Positions 25,429 through 36,456 of a DNA stretch of 64,000 nt are shown piece after piece. How positions within the stretch are numbered: position 1 is the first letter of the stretch; every line of letters begins with the position of its first letter. A model generated the notes under the pieces. That model did not search any database and was not told the origin of the DNA. It saw nothing but the letters and a program-made list of their open reading frames with translations. This DNA is from Henckelia pumila (lineage: Eukaryota; Streptophyta; Magnoliopsida; Lamiales; Gesneriaceae): contig NC_133121.1 in NCBI RefSeq assembly GCF_033568475.1, forward strand, positions 24,783,374 to 24,847,373, written 5' to 3'. Made by a program: the position numbers and the translations under genes.

Positions 25429-26223
25429 ATGGCAAATCTAGCGAGTGATTATGCTCAAGGGAAATCAACCAATCGTCCTCATTTTTTCAACGGCATAAAC
25501 TACGGTTATGGAAAAGATCGAATGTCCCTATATATCCAATCCGTAGATTATGATATTTGGAAAGTGACGGTGAAAGGTCCCTATACACCTATGAAAATAG
25601 TTGATGGGATTGAAGTTTCTAAAGGAATGGATGACTTTTCAAAAGAGGATATGAAATTAATCTCTCAAAATTCTAAAGCTATGAATATTTTGCATTGTTA
25701 CCTAGATATGAACGAGTAAAACCGGATCTCGATGTGCTCCTCCGCAAAAGAGATTTGGGACAAATTGAAGGTATGTCACAAGGGAACCAACCAAGTCAAG
25801 GAGACAAAGATAGATCTACAACAACTCAAATATGAGACCTTCAAGATGGAGGCCAATGAAGACATAGATACAATGTTCCGGAGGCTCACTCAAATCATCA
25901 ATGAGATAGCCCAACTTGGAGAACAATATCCATCCAAACAAGTTTGGAGGAGAGCTCTACGCGCCCTACCCAAGGAGTGGGATGCCAAGAGAACAACCAT
26001 CATTGAGTCCAACAAAGGAGACACTGCTTCCTATAATCTTGATCAACTTCATGGGACCCTAAAAACCCATGAGTTAGAAGTGTCTACAAGGAAAGAAGTG
26101 AAGAAGGAAGATGAGAAGATCAAGGTAAAGGGGATTGCCTTATCTAGCCAAGTCAAAGAAGATGATGATGATGACATAGCGCTTTTCACAAGAAAAATTC
26201 AAAAGATTCATGCGAGGAAATAA
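25429..26223 (+). pseudogene. Copia (SIRE-type) gag, truncated
   Basis: Gag capsid of the UBN2/DUF4219 kind. ATG 25429 (MANLASDYAQGKSTNRPHFF), then a DIWKVTVKGPYTP block, an in-frame TAA at 25717-25719 (MNE, stop, NRIS), SAKEIWDKLKVCHKGTNQVK, a DIDTMFRRLTQIINEI block and ALPKEWDAKRTTI. It ends at TAA 26221 because of a frameshift: the neighbouring frame continues RGNKFKKEKKSDT. No protease, integrase or RT follows. The element is cut off near 26.25 kb. Confidence 0.9.
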
Positions 26224-26249
26224 ATTCAAAAAGGAAAAGAAGTCGGACA

Positions 26250-27024
26250 CTAGGTGCTAAGTGATCTTAACTGTGTCTTTTTATTTTTAATGATTCTCTA
26301 ACAATTGCACTTATGATCTTGGGCACACCAAATATTTTTTTACAATGATAAAATTGATACCATTATTTTTTTTTTTTGAAAAATTGAACTTCATCCGGGT
26401 CATTGACGAGTAATTGAAATCATATTTACCTTGTCCTTGTCTAAGTATGCGGATTAAATGGGGTTTCTTTTCTTATAAAGAAAAATTAATTGATGTTTGA
26501 AAAATAATAATAACTCCATTCGGTTTCGGGCTAGAGATTGAAATCCTAATCGCCTAGTTTGAAACTAAGTCTGCGGATTCAATGGGGGTAATGATCCATC
26601 CGGGCTATAGACGAGGGGATTGAAATTCAAATTCTATCAAAGTTATAGCTAAGTTTGCGGGTAATTATTGAGGCTTTAAAATTATCGGGTGCAAAATCCG
26701 ACGGTGCATAATAATTTATCTCAAGGAAGGTGTGTCTTGTTAAAGGAAATTGGGAGGAATGGATGCATGTGAGTGACCTTTGTACTGATGTGTTAATAGG
26801 TTACTAAGCAGTCTTAAAATGAATTCTTAAAATTTGCATGAAACTAAAATGACAGTTCACACACGCACGTTCACACTAAACCGATGGTGTATTGTGGAGA
26901 GTAGAGGGTGTTTTAATTTGGCATGTGACTTCTCTGAGAAAAATTTCCATGAATTGTTCCTACTTTGTTGTTTGTTGCATTGTTTGTCTTGCTCGAGGCG
27001 AGCAAGATTTAAGTATGGGGGTGT
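26250..27024 (+). mobile_element. 3' internal part of an Athila-like element
   Basis: Non-coding. It ends in a polypurine tract AAGTATGGGGGTGT (27011-27024) directly before the LTR start TGATAAGTGC, the same layout as at 50.73 kb. Three diverged segments repeat the wording GACGAG/AGAG..ATTGAAAT..AAGTxTGCGG (26390-26465, 26518-26590, 26594-26665). The upstream body of the element is missing. Confidence 0.65.
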
Positions 27025-28490
27025 TGATAAGTGCATTTTGTGTGCATTATTTTATGCTATTTTTATGTCTATTTTGCATGAATTCGTATTGTCTCATTGT
27101 GTTTTTATGTGATTTATTGCATATGTGTGCATTTCATTGTCCGAGTTGATTTTTGTAGGAATTTGTGAAGAAATCATGATTTTGGGGCAAGAGAAGAGCC
27201 GCAAGAATAAATTACTGAGCAGCAATGGTCAAAAAAATTCTTTTTGATGTTAGAGAGATCCAAATCCGATCTCCACTGTTTAAAATGAATTTTAAGATGT
27301 TTTAAAGCTGTTGTTTAAATTTCGGCTCGATCCGACGGCTAGAACTCAAAATATGATTTTTTTTTAATATAAAACTGCGCTGGTTGGGATGTATGCACGA
27401 ACCCATGAACGGAGGTGGTACCGGGTCCGGACATTTCGCGAAAAAAATATTTTGGGGCAGAAAGTTGCTCGTTCGAGCGCATGTTTAGGCGCTCGAGGGA
27501 GCCTGGAACATTGTGAAAAAATAAAACAGAAGATATCTCGCTCGAGCGAGACGGCGTGCAGACTCCTTATTTTTGGAAAATCTTATTCGCGAAGGATGCA
27601 ATCTTTTGAAGATTTGGGGCGTATAAATATGTTTTTTTATCATCAGATGAAGGGTTCCAGACGTGTTCTATCATAGGAGAGGCGGCGGCTAGGGCTCGGG
27701 ATTGAAGGCTACATTCTAGTTTCTTCTCCTTTCTTCTTCTTTATTTTATTTTTGAATTATATTTTTGTTATTTGAGTAGTTTTTATTCTGCCAAGACCAC
27801 AAGATTGAGCCAAAAAATTTTATGTTGAATATTTGGATGTTTATTTAGGATTTTTGGATCTTTATTCAAATTATTGATTGTTGGATTTATATTTTGTTCT
27901 TGTGAATAATCTGATCAATTTTTTTCTTGCATGTTAATTGATTCTGAGTTGACCGATTAGGAATTGATTTTGATCACTCCAATAATTGACATATGGTTAA
28001 ACCGACTATAAATAGTATTCGGTTTCAGTATGCGATTTTAGGTGAAAACTGAATTCTCATAATTTCCAATGCATTTGAATTTGATTAGAATTATAAAAAT
28101 TAATCCGTCAATATTTGAATAGGTTTAACTGTTCTAGAAATATAATTTTAAATAAATTAGGAGAATTCGCCGTGATTTAAGATTAAACCTGGATCTTAGA
28201 TTTGCCACTTGTTTGCAAAATTTGTTTGGTATCTACGTATGTCTTAGTTGTCTCGTTTTAATTAAATTTATCTTTAAGCTATTTTATTTCTTATTTGTTT
28301 TAGTAATTACATTTTTATTTAATCCATCACATCATTTTTGTTATTTTGTTTAGATTAAGTTAAATAATTAAATCTTGAGAATTAGCTACAATCTCTGTGG
28401 GATCGATACTTGGACTCTCTGTCCATTTACTATAACTTGACCTGTTACGCTTGCGAGTATAATTTATTTAAAGCGAATTTAAGCCGGTCA
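27025..28490 (+). repeat. Athila-like 3' LTR (about 1.47 kb)
   Basis: Starts TGATAAGTGCATTTTG after the polypurine tract. It carries CGCTCGAGCG-type palindromic words (27465-27560), a TATA box GTATAAATATG at 27621, and near the end CTCTGTGGGATCGATACTTG and TACGCTTGCGAGTATAAT, the wording shared with the U5 end of the 44-52 kb Athila LTRs. The end at GGTCA 28490 is by analogy only, and no target duplication was found. Confidence 0.72.
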
Positions 28491-29056
28491 TATACACTGT
28501 ATTCCGAAAACACCTCAAACACACACTAATTATGAGGATTTCTCGGCCTATTTATAGACGGAGTTCGTAAGGTCTGAACCCTGGATCAAGTGGTCCGATC
28601 CTGCATGTACCATGTTTCGGGAAACCTGTCTTCGAAGGCTCCGAATTCGACTTTGGAAGATCCGATCACGTTCTGAAGCTCCGATATCACACTTCAGACA
28701 TTTCGATCATGCATGCATCTCATGTGTCAACAACAATTTGACACCTCACAACGCATGCGGTTCGGAAGCTCTCATCTCCCGTTCGGACGGTCCGAAATCG
28801 CCACTTGTCAAACTTCTTTTGACAACCATTGTACAGGCAGTGCATGACGTTCGGAAGGTTTGAACCCAACCCCCTACTTCCGAACCACTTCGGACGAATC
28901 CGAACTCAGATATCTAAAATTCTCGTACCATTTTCGGACATCCTGGAGTTGATGTTTCACTTGCTTTTTTAACATAATAAAACCCCTTAAATCATATTTT
29001 TCCATTTTAAACATATTTAACTATTTAATTACATAAAACGGAACTCGGGTTGCTAC
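28491..29056 (-). repeat. U3/TATA fragment of another LTR, minus strand
   Basis: On the - strand it starts TGTAGCAACCCGAG (29056) and reaches a TATA box CTATAAATAGG (28547-28557). In between is an array of TCGGA-N3-TCCGA words (28570-28925). It resembles the + strand fragment at 56523-56950 in start wording, word array and TATA spacing. The remainder of the LTR is absent. Confidence 0.65.
28570..28925. repeat. Array of TTCGGA-N3-TCCGAA palindromic words, minus-strand LTR
   Basis: Clear copies include TTCGGACGGTCCGAAA and TTCGGACGAATCCGAAC. Decayed copies include TTCGAAGGCTCCGAAT, TTTGGAAGATCCGATC and TTCTGAAGCTCCGATA. The array lies just upstream, on the - strand, of the TATA box. Confidence 0.85.
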
Positions 29057-30690
29057 AAACCAAAACAAAAAAATTTTAAAAATACAAAAAATATATAGCG
29101 TTTTCATAAACAAATAGTCACCAAAACCCATTAGATATATCATTTTACAAAAGTGGTAACCTTTTCGTAAATAAAAAATGCGGCCTAAATAATACCAAAG
29201 GATACAAAATGAGTATCATTTTAATAAATAAAAAATATCTAATTTCTAAGAAAATGCCATATAAAATGACCAATTTTCTTAATATTTTTGATGTTTTTAA
29301 TAATTAAGTTGGGATATAATCATAATTTCATCTAAATTCACCAATTAATAGGAAAATAATTAATTAAAAGGTTTCTAGTATGATAATCTAGTAAGATTAA
29401 TGAAAATTAATAATCTTACTATATAATTAATTAAGGTATAATTTCCTATTGTGAAAGCTTATCGAAATTTAGAATTATACCCCTCTTGTATCATTTTATT
29501 TGAGGATTTTCCCCCCTAAATAACTTTTATTTTAAATCTTTTAATCCTATTATTATATGTTTTCAATATTTTAATCTTATCATTAAAGAGATAAGCTAAT
29601 TAATTATTTTTGAAATGATATTTTAAATAATTAAATATCTTTTAAACTTACTTAATTTTTTTATATAGAGAAATAATGTTTATCATGTTACTTTTTGAAA
29701 TAATTACATGAAAATTAATTATCATAAAACATTTTCATATATTCAAAAAGAAATTTACATTTATAACATGCAAGGGGTGCTAATACAGAGAATATTTGAA
29801 TTTCAAAAGTATTTTTCTGATGGTTAGTCTGTGCTACACCGGGAGTGTTTCTCCCCCTATTTCAATACTATTAGATCACATGAGATTCCTATATTTTTAT
29901 GAAAATTGACATATGTGTTTATAATCCAATGGTTGATATTTGATCACATCATGGGGAAGGAGTACTCCAGGTGTACATAAAATAATCTCTTTTGTGATTT
30001 GGAATTTGGCCTACTAATTTTCTATCACTCAGAACGCGTTATAAATAAAACTTAAAGCCGTGGATAACCCAACTAGATTTGGATAAAATCCAAGAGCTTT
30101 CGTGTATTGATTTGCTAATTATTTGTTGACTAATCATGTGCGGAGGAAAAATATATATTATTTTCAATTTGATTTTTGAGCCGTGACTCGATCAATTTAG
30201 GCCATACATTAACAAATTCTTTTTTCATACCTTATCTCGAGGTTTATTCAATGCGCTCTCAAATATAAAGATTACAGGTTTTTATATCATAATTAAAAAT
30301 AACATTAATTAATTTTTTTGGAGTCGATATATAATGTATAGGAAGATGAAATATTTAATTAAAACGTCTAAAATCTAAGTTAAAAAATTCATGGAAATCA
30401 AACTTATAATTTCAATTTGTAAATATATATACTAAAATAAAGGTGACTCGCCACTAATTTCAATACCTAGTACTTTCATTTATCTAATATCTGTCACGTC
30501 TTTGACTTTCACACACTTGTAATTTAAAGTTTGGTATAATAGTCAATTATCAAAGTTTCAAACTAGTACGATTTACGTAAACTATATTGTTCACGAATCC
30601 GCTGCTACAACCTATCAATTTAATGCGCTTTTAATATTTTATAATTATAATAATATAAATATTTTATATTATAAAAATGTGATGGATTTA
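29057..30690. other. AT-rich 5' flank of the Kunitz gene
   Basis: No gene. It holds one MITE-like inverted repeat (29834-29976). The last 600 bases before 30690 are ordinary AT-rich upstream sequence. Confidence 0.6.
29834..29976. mobile_element. Small MITE-like inverted-repeat element (about 143 bp)
   Basis: The ends CTACACCGGGAGTGTTTCTCCCC and GGGGAAGGAGTACTCCAGGTGTAC are imperfect inverted repeats of about 22 bases. No clear target duplication was seen, so the class is unknown. Confidence 0.45.
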
Positions 30691-30700
30691 ACTATAAATA
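30691..30700 (+). promoter_or_regulatory. TATA box of Kunitz copy 1
   Basis: ACTATAAATA about 90 bases before the start codon, a usual plant core-promoter distance. It is absent from copy 2, whose duplication begins inside the coding region. Confidence 0.65.
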
Positions 30701-30785
30701 AACATGATCTAGATCTCCAATCCATATATTCTCCCCCGTACTTACATTTAATTGACATTGACATTGGCCGATCGTAATAGTAAAA

Positions 30786-31400
30786 ATGAAGATAAACTTG
30801 ATGATCACTCAGATTTCCATGCTGGTTTTGATGATCTTCATGATCTCCTCCACCTGTGAAGCAGCCGAACAGCCCGCTCCGGTGCTCGACACAGACGGAA
30901 AAGCCCTCCGTGCAGGCGTCGACTATTACGTACTTCCGGTCTTCCGCGGCAGGGGTGGCGGCCTCACGCTAGACAGCACCGACGAACAAAACCCTTGTCC
31001 TCTCGATGTTGTTCAAGAACAATCTGAAGTTGATCGTGGCCTTCCAGTATACTTCAAGCCCGTGAACCCCAAAAAGGGCGTCATCCGTCTAGAAACCGAC
31101 CTAAACGTCTTGTTTAATGCCTCGTCGATCTGTGTTCAGACGACGTTATGGAAGCTCGATGTCTTCGACGGGAAGTATTTCATCACGACGGGCGGAGTTG
31201 AAGGGAACCCTGGCCGTGACACCATTAGCAACTGGTTCAAGATTCAAAAGTATGACAGTGATTACAAGTTTGTTTATTGCCCGACGGTTTGCGATATCTG
31301 CAGGCCGGTATGCGGAGATGTCGGGATCTTCATCAAAGACGGGAAGAGGCGGTTGGCTTTAAGTGACGTCCCACTTAAAGTTATGTTTAAGAAGGTCTGA
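30786..31400 (+). CDS. Kunitz-type (miraculin-like) protease inhibitor, copy 1
   Basis: Single-exon gene for a secreted Kunitz (STI family) protein of 204 residues. Residues 1-26 are a signal peptide (MKINLMITQ.. to STCEA). The mature part opens with the Kunitz signature PVLDTDGKALRAGVDYYVLP (about 31-50). Cysteines: one in NPCPLDVV, one in SSICVQTT and four in YCPTVCDICRPVCGDVG, the six-cysteine set common in miraculin-like members. VVQEQSEVDRGLPVYF is the equivalent of the inhibitory loop and lacks the classic Arg/Lys-Ile trypsin pair, so trypsin inhibition is uncertain. Compared with copy 2 it lacks three residues (Glu-Ser-Thr) after VFD through a 9-base deletion. It has a TATA box and polyadenylation-like AATAAAAGAAG downstream (31520-31531). 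Such proteins act in defence against insects and pathogens. Confidence 0.93.
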   Translation: MKINLMITQISMLVLMIFMISSTCEAAEQPAPVLDTDGKALRAGVDYYVLPVFRGRGGGLTLDSTDEQNPCPLDVVQEQSEVDRGLPVYFKPVNPKKGVIRLETDLNVLFNASSICVQTTLWKLDVFDGKYFITTGGVEGNPGRDTISNWFKIQKYDSDYKFVYCPTVCDICRPVCGDVGIFIKDGKRRLALSDVPLKVMFKKV

Positions 31401-32132
31401 TCGATCGATTAGCCTGCATGCATGTTTGTGTTTGTGTGTGTGATTATATATTTATGCATTAATGATATGTAATATTGGTGATCTGCTTAATTGCTTTGTT
31501 TGGTCATGTTTGTGATAATAATAAAAGAAGCTATAAGGTCAAATATTTGATTAATGTATATATGTAATAAAAGAGTTGGCTTTCACCATGCATGCTCTGT
31601 TTTATTGGACATAATTGTCTTTGTATTGTTTGTTTCCATTCTTCGATCGGGAAGTGTTTTCCTTATTTGATATAGAAACAAACATGACTATTATCTATGA
31701 ATGTATGTAGACACAATGTTTTGGCATATATAATTAAAAGGTAATATAGTTTCATTAATTGAGTTATGTCGAAAAGATCGTTTCAAAAAATTGATCCGTG
31801 ACACTATGTCATAAGAATTTTTGTGATGATCTAATTATTTTCTTAAAATCATATTTTTCATCATCTCAGCATATTCCAACATAATTAATTGTTAATTATA
31901 TATTATTATTTTGGAGTTATTTTTTTCATCATTTAATCCATCATTTATTCTATTGTATTTATTTTAACCCAAAAGATATATATCATATCATATGAAATTT
32001 TAAATACTTTATCCATCATATTATGAAATTTTTAAATATTTATTATAAGATTAATTAGATTTTTCCAAACCAAACATGCATAAAGTTTATTTTGCTAAAA
32101 CTCCTCCACCAAAACATACAAATTCCACTAAA
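31401..32132 (+). other. 3' flank of Kunitz copy 1
   Basis: Untranslated and downstream sequence. It is repeated at 35195-35929, and part of it (31441-31615) is also recognizable at 61866-62045. Confidence 0.7.
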
Positions 32133-32140
32133 TTAAAAGT

Positions 32141-32422
32141 TGACAAAAACTCCTATGAAACGGTCTCAAGGGTCATTTTTTGAGACGGGTCTCTTATATG
32201 GGTTATTCATTAAAAAGTATTACATTTTATGCCAAAAGTATTACTTATCATTATAAATATGGGTAGGATTGACCCGTCTCACAGATGAGACCGTACGGGT
32301 CTCTTATATGGGTTATCCATTAAAAATTATTACATTTTATGCCAAAAGTATTACTTATCATTATAAATATGGGTAGGATTGACCCGTCTCACAGATGAGA
32401 CCGTCTCACATAAGTGTTACTC
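32141..32422. mobile_element. MITE inserted in unit 1 only (282 bp) with an internal tandem duplication
   Basis: Flanked by TTAAAAGT copies (32133-32140, 32423-32430). Unit 2 has the single uninterrupted sequence AATTAAAAGTTTTATAATG near 35928, an empty site. The ends are imperfect inverted repeats (CTCCTATGAAACGGTCTCA against ACTTATGTGAGACGGTCTCA). The interior carries two copies of a block of about 108 bases (32185-32293 and 32295-32401). The 8-bp target points to a hAT-type MITE. Confidence 0.85.
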
Positions 32423-32489
32423 TTAAAAGTTTTATAATGAATTGCAAGACACGTCATCATCGATTGCACGAATGGGGTTCGGTGGGTGT

Positions 32490-32956
32490 TGTTGGGTAAT
32501 AACCATATAATATAAATCCAGAATCCATCATGTTAAATTATCAAGAATGTAAACGATAAACTGAAGTGGAAGCGTACCTAAATCCATAAAAATTGGTACG
32601 TACCCATGTAGATCTGCATGGTTTGGCCTTTCGGATCAACACGATCGATTTGCCTTGAGAGTCTTTTAAATTCTCTCACTCTCTCTAACTATCGATGTAA
32701 ATAGAATAGAATGACTGCATCGTGTGATCCGGGAACCATAACCCTTTACTTATATGTAGGGATTTTATTTAATCACATCAATCAAATAGAAAAGTCCACT
32801 AGTATCTACACATTAAAGGTTCCCCTATTTGATACATTAAAGCCCAAATAACCCGAAGCCTTATTTAGATCACTTTTATGGGCTGACCTTATAATTTGAC
32901 AGCCGCAATATATAATTATTTATATATAAGCCCAACGTTGGATTTATGATCCAACA
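32490..32956 (-). repeat. Copia LTR in unit 1 (467 bp)
   Basis: On the - strand it runs TGTTGGATCATAAATCC ... ATTACCCAACA, preceded by the polypurine-like AAAGTGGGAGAT. This is the 3' LTR of a minus-strand Copia element. Confidence 0.85.
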
Positions 32957-34623
32957 ATCTCCCACTTTGGCTATATGTGAAACTTTATAATTATGTTTTG
33001 CAAAAATAACCAAATGAGATCAACTTTGCTGTCATTACCGAAATGTATCTACAACCAATATGGTCAATCAATCATACCAACATAGTATTAAAGTGACCTT
33101 TGGTACATTCATCGTAACTTGACCCATCAATAGTCACATATGCCATACAACTGAATGACATGGGTTACGATGTGGATGTGTAGCATAAAAATTTTCTGTA
33201 ATGTGATCTTAACATACCTATTTTCAACTGGTTCACCCTTAAACTTTAGTGAAATCAACCATAACAGAGTCAGAGTGTGAATTAATCAAAAAATTTATTT
33301 CTGCAGAATAACTTACATTTCCATAAACCAAAAAACCGAACATGTATATATATAAAAGCATTTAAAATTACAAACTCCCATTAAAACTGAATATTCGTAA
33401 TTGACAAAACACACAAAAAAATAATGTGCAGATAAAACATTATGGGTGATAATACCTTAGTTGGGTGATAATACCTTAGTAAGTGGATCCACAATCATGG
33501 AGTTTATATCGATGTGATTTATATACAACTATTCACTCTGAACTCTTACTTTAACAACCAAAACCTGATTGGATGCCTTATAACAAACTATAAAATCTAT
33601 TGTCATGATAAAAGAAGCTATAGTAAGGGACTTTTTAGCACTCTTTTATGTGATGACATCTTTTGCCAGTAGATTAAAATAGCCCGACATAGTTTTCATA
33701 CTATCTTGATATCCTGCAAATTAGTGTCAGTATATCAAATGATCTCAAAACCGATTTGGCCTCCGATATGTGAGCATTTAATCCTTTATTTTTCAGTAAA
33801 TTCTAATTTAATAATTTTCAATAGTCTACTCCTGAATTATTTAAATTTATATCCAACATTCCAGTCATGTATATAAATATTTTACATATAAATCTTAGCA
33901 ATGCATTAGATTCCCTATGGCTAAGTCATAGAGAATATTTTGCATTTCATTTCCTTTAAAATCATTCTTAGGAAATTGATTGAGACTAAGTTGCCTCCCT
34001 TAATTATAAGGGTATCAAATGGTTTTCATTATAAAACAAGAAAAATATATTTACTCTCATAGACCTTATGAAATGTACAATCATCAATCAAATTCATCAC
34101 AAAAGAACAAGATGTTCAAATGATGAGACGTAAAATACCATTTATTGATTGAAATGCAGTACTCATGCTAATATAATCCTGAAGAGTCCTTCAAAGAAAC
34201 CAAAGATAAAGGTTCTTTACAATTGCTTTCATGTTACTGTGTAAAATATCAATTATGACAAGACGATCCTTATATCTTTCTACATTACCTTTTGAATACT
34301 CGTGATTTTAAATATCTATTTAGAACCAATGAATTTCACATTTTAAGCAATGGAATAAGATCCCAAATGTCATTGTATTTCATAGATTTTATCTCCTTAT
34401 TATTGACATCAATCCACTTTGAGAGTTAGAACTTTTCATGACTTGACAAAAATTGATAAAATATCATTTTCTCTCATTCCAATGTTGACCATATGCTCTT
34501 GGAGAAATATAATCAAATTACCTAGGATTGCACATCTTCTCTCTCGAGTGGAACTCCATAGTGATGAGATTATTGAGATGTAAGAGCTTGTTTTTTCGGA
34601 ATATTTTTTGAATGAGAAATTTT
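32957..34623 (-). pseudogene. Decayed Copia internal sequence with RNase H relic, unit 1
   Basis: Reading the - strand around 33460-33700 gives decayed Copia RNase H wording, for example SGYFNLLAKDVIT, ASNQVLVVKVRVQSE and SMIVDPLTKVLS. Frameshifts and stops are common. It is cut at 34623 by the duplication junction. Confidence 0.7.
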
Positions 34624-34624
34624 C

Positions 34625-35194
34625 ATGATCTCCTCCACCTGTGAAGCAGCCGAACAGCCCGCTCCGGTGCTCGACACAGATGGAAAAGCCCTCCGTGCAG
34701 GCGTCGACTATTACGTACTTCCGGTCTTTCGCGGCAGGGGTGGCGGCCTCACGCTAGACAGCACCGACGAACAAAACCCTTGTCCTCTCGATGTTGTTCA
34801 AGAACAATCTGAAGTTGATCGTGGCCTTCCAGTATACTTCAAGCCCGTGAACCCCAAAAAGGGTGTCATCCGTCTAGAAACCGACCTAAACGTCTTGTTT
34901 AATGCCTCGTCGATCTGTGTTCAGACGACATTATGGAAGCTCGATGTCTTCGATGAATCCACCGGGAAGTATTTCATCACGACGGGCGGAGTTGAAGGGA
35001 ACCCTGGCCGTGACACCATTAGCAACTGGTTCAAGATTCAAAAGTATGACAGTGATTACAAGTTTGTTTATTGCCCGACGGTTTGCGATATCTGCAGGCC
35101 GGTATGCGGAGATGTCGGGATCTTCATCAAAGACGGGAAGAGGCGGTTGGCTTTAAGTGACGTCCCACTTAAAGTTATGTTTAAGAAGGTCTGA
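34625..35194 (+). CDS. Kunitz-type inhibitor copy 2, lacking the signal peptide and native promoter
   Basis: The frame is intact over 189 residues from ATG 34625, which corresponds to Met-19 of copy 1, so 18 residues with the hydrophobic core of the signal peptide are missing. The rest matches copy 1 almost perfectly, and it keeps DESTGKY where copy 1 has DGKY. All six cysteines and the Kunitz signature remain. The sequence just upstream is Copia-derived, not the copy 1 promoter. If made, the protein would probably stay in the cytosol, where its disulfides would form poorly. It may be a young pseudogene despite the open frame. Confidence 0.8.
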   Translation: MISSTCEAAEQPAPVLDTDGKALRAGVDYYVLPVFRGRGGGLTLDSTDEQNPCPLDVVQEQSEVDRGLPVYFKPVNPKKGVIRLETDLNVLFNASSICVQTTLWKLDVFDESTGKYFITTGGVEGNPGRDTISNWFKIQKYDSDYKFVYCPTVCDICRPVCGDVGIFIKDGKRRLALSDVPLKVMFKKV

Positions 35195-35989
35195 TCGATC
35201 GATTAGCCTGCATGCATGTTTGTGTTTGTGTGTGTGATTATATATTTATGCATTAATGATATGTAACATTGGTGATCTGCTTAATTGCTTTGTTTGGTCA
35301 TGTTTGTGATAATAATAAAAGCAGCTATAAGGTCAAATATTTGATTAATGTATATATGTAATAAAAGAGTTGGCTTTCACCATGCATGCTCTGTTTTATT
35401 GGACATAATTGTCTTTGTATTGTTTGTTTCCATTCTTCGATCGGGAAGTGTTTTCCTTATTTGATATAGAAATAAACATGACTATTATCTATGAATTGAT
35501 GTAGACACAATGTTTTGGCATATATAATTAAAAGGTAATATAGTTTCATTAATTGAGTTATGTCGAAAAGATCGTTTCAAAAAATTGATCCGTGACACTA
35601 TGTCATAAGAATTTTTGTGATGATCTAATTATTTTCTTAAAATCATATTTTTCATCATCTCAACATATTCCAACATAATTGATTGTTAATTATATATTAT
35701 TATTTTGGAGTTATTTTTTTCATCATTTAATCCATCATTTATTCTATTGTAATTATTTTAACCCAAAACATATATATCATATCATATGAAATTTTAAATA
35801 CTTTATCCATCATATTATGAAATTTTTAAATATTTATTATAAGATTAATTAGATTTTTCCAAACCAAACATAAAGTTTATTTTGCTAAAACTCCTCCACC
35901 AAAACATACAAATTCCACTAAATTAAAAGTTTTATAATGAATTGCAAGTCACGTCGTCATCAATTGCGCGAATGGGATTCGGTGTGTGT
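35195..35989 (+). other. 3' flank of Kunitz copy 2
   Basis: Repeat of the copy 1 downstream sequence, without the MITE. Confidence 0.7.
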
Positions 35990-36456
35990 TGTTGGGTAAT
36001 AACCATATAATATAAATCCATAATCCATCATGCTAAGTCATAAAGAATATAAACGATAAACTGTAATGGAAGCGTACCTAAATCCATAAAAATTGGTACG
36101 TACCCATGTAGATCTGCATGGTTTGGCCTTCCGGATCAACACGATCGATTTGCCTTGAGAGTATTTTAAATTCTCTCACGCTCTCTAACTATCGATGTAA
36201 ATAGAATAGAATGACTGCATCGTGTTATCCGGGAACCATAACCCTTTACTTTTATGTAGGAATTTTATTTAATCACATCAATCAAATAGAAAAGTCCACT
36301 AGTATCTACACATTAAAGGTTCCCCTATTAGATACATTAAAGCCAAAATAACCAGAAGCCTTATTTAGATCACTTTTATGGGCTGACCTTACAATTTGAC
36401 AGCCACAATACATAATTATTTATATATAAGCCCAACATTGGATTTATGATCCAACA
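35990..36456 (-). repeat. Copia LTR in unit 2 (467 bp)
   Basis: Same ends as 32490-32956 (TGTTGG ... CCAACA) and same orientation. Confidence 0.85.

Larger units (their letters stand above)
30838..34623 (+). repeat. Tandem duplication unit 1 (Kunitz copy 1, 3' flank, MITE, Copia piece)
   Basis: This unit matches 34624-38114 over its whole length except for the MITE at 32141-32430. The unit starts inside the signal-peptide codons at TTCATGATCTCC and ends in Copia sequence GAGAAATTTT. By eye the coding parts differ at about four bases plus the 9-base gap. Confidence 0.92.
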
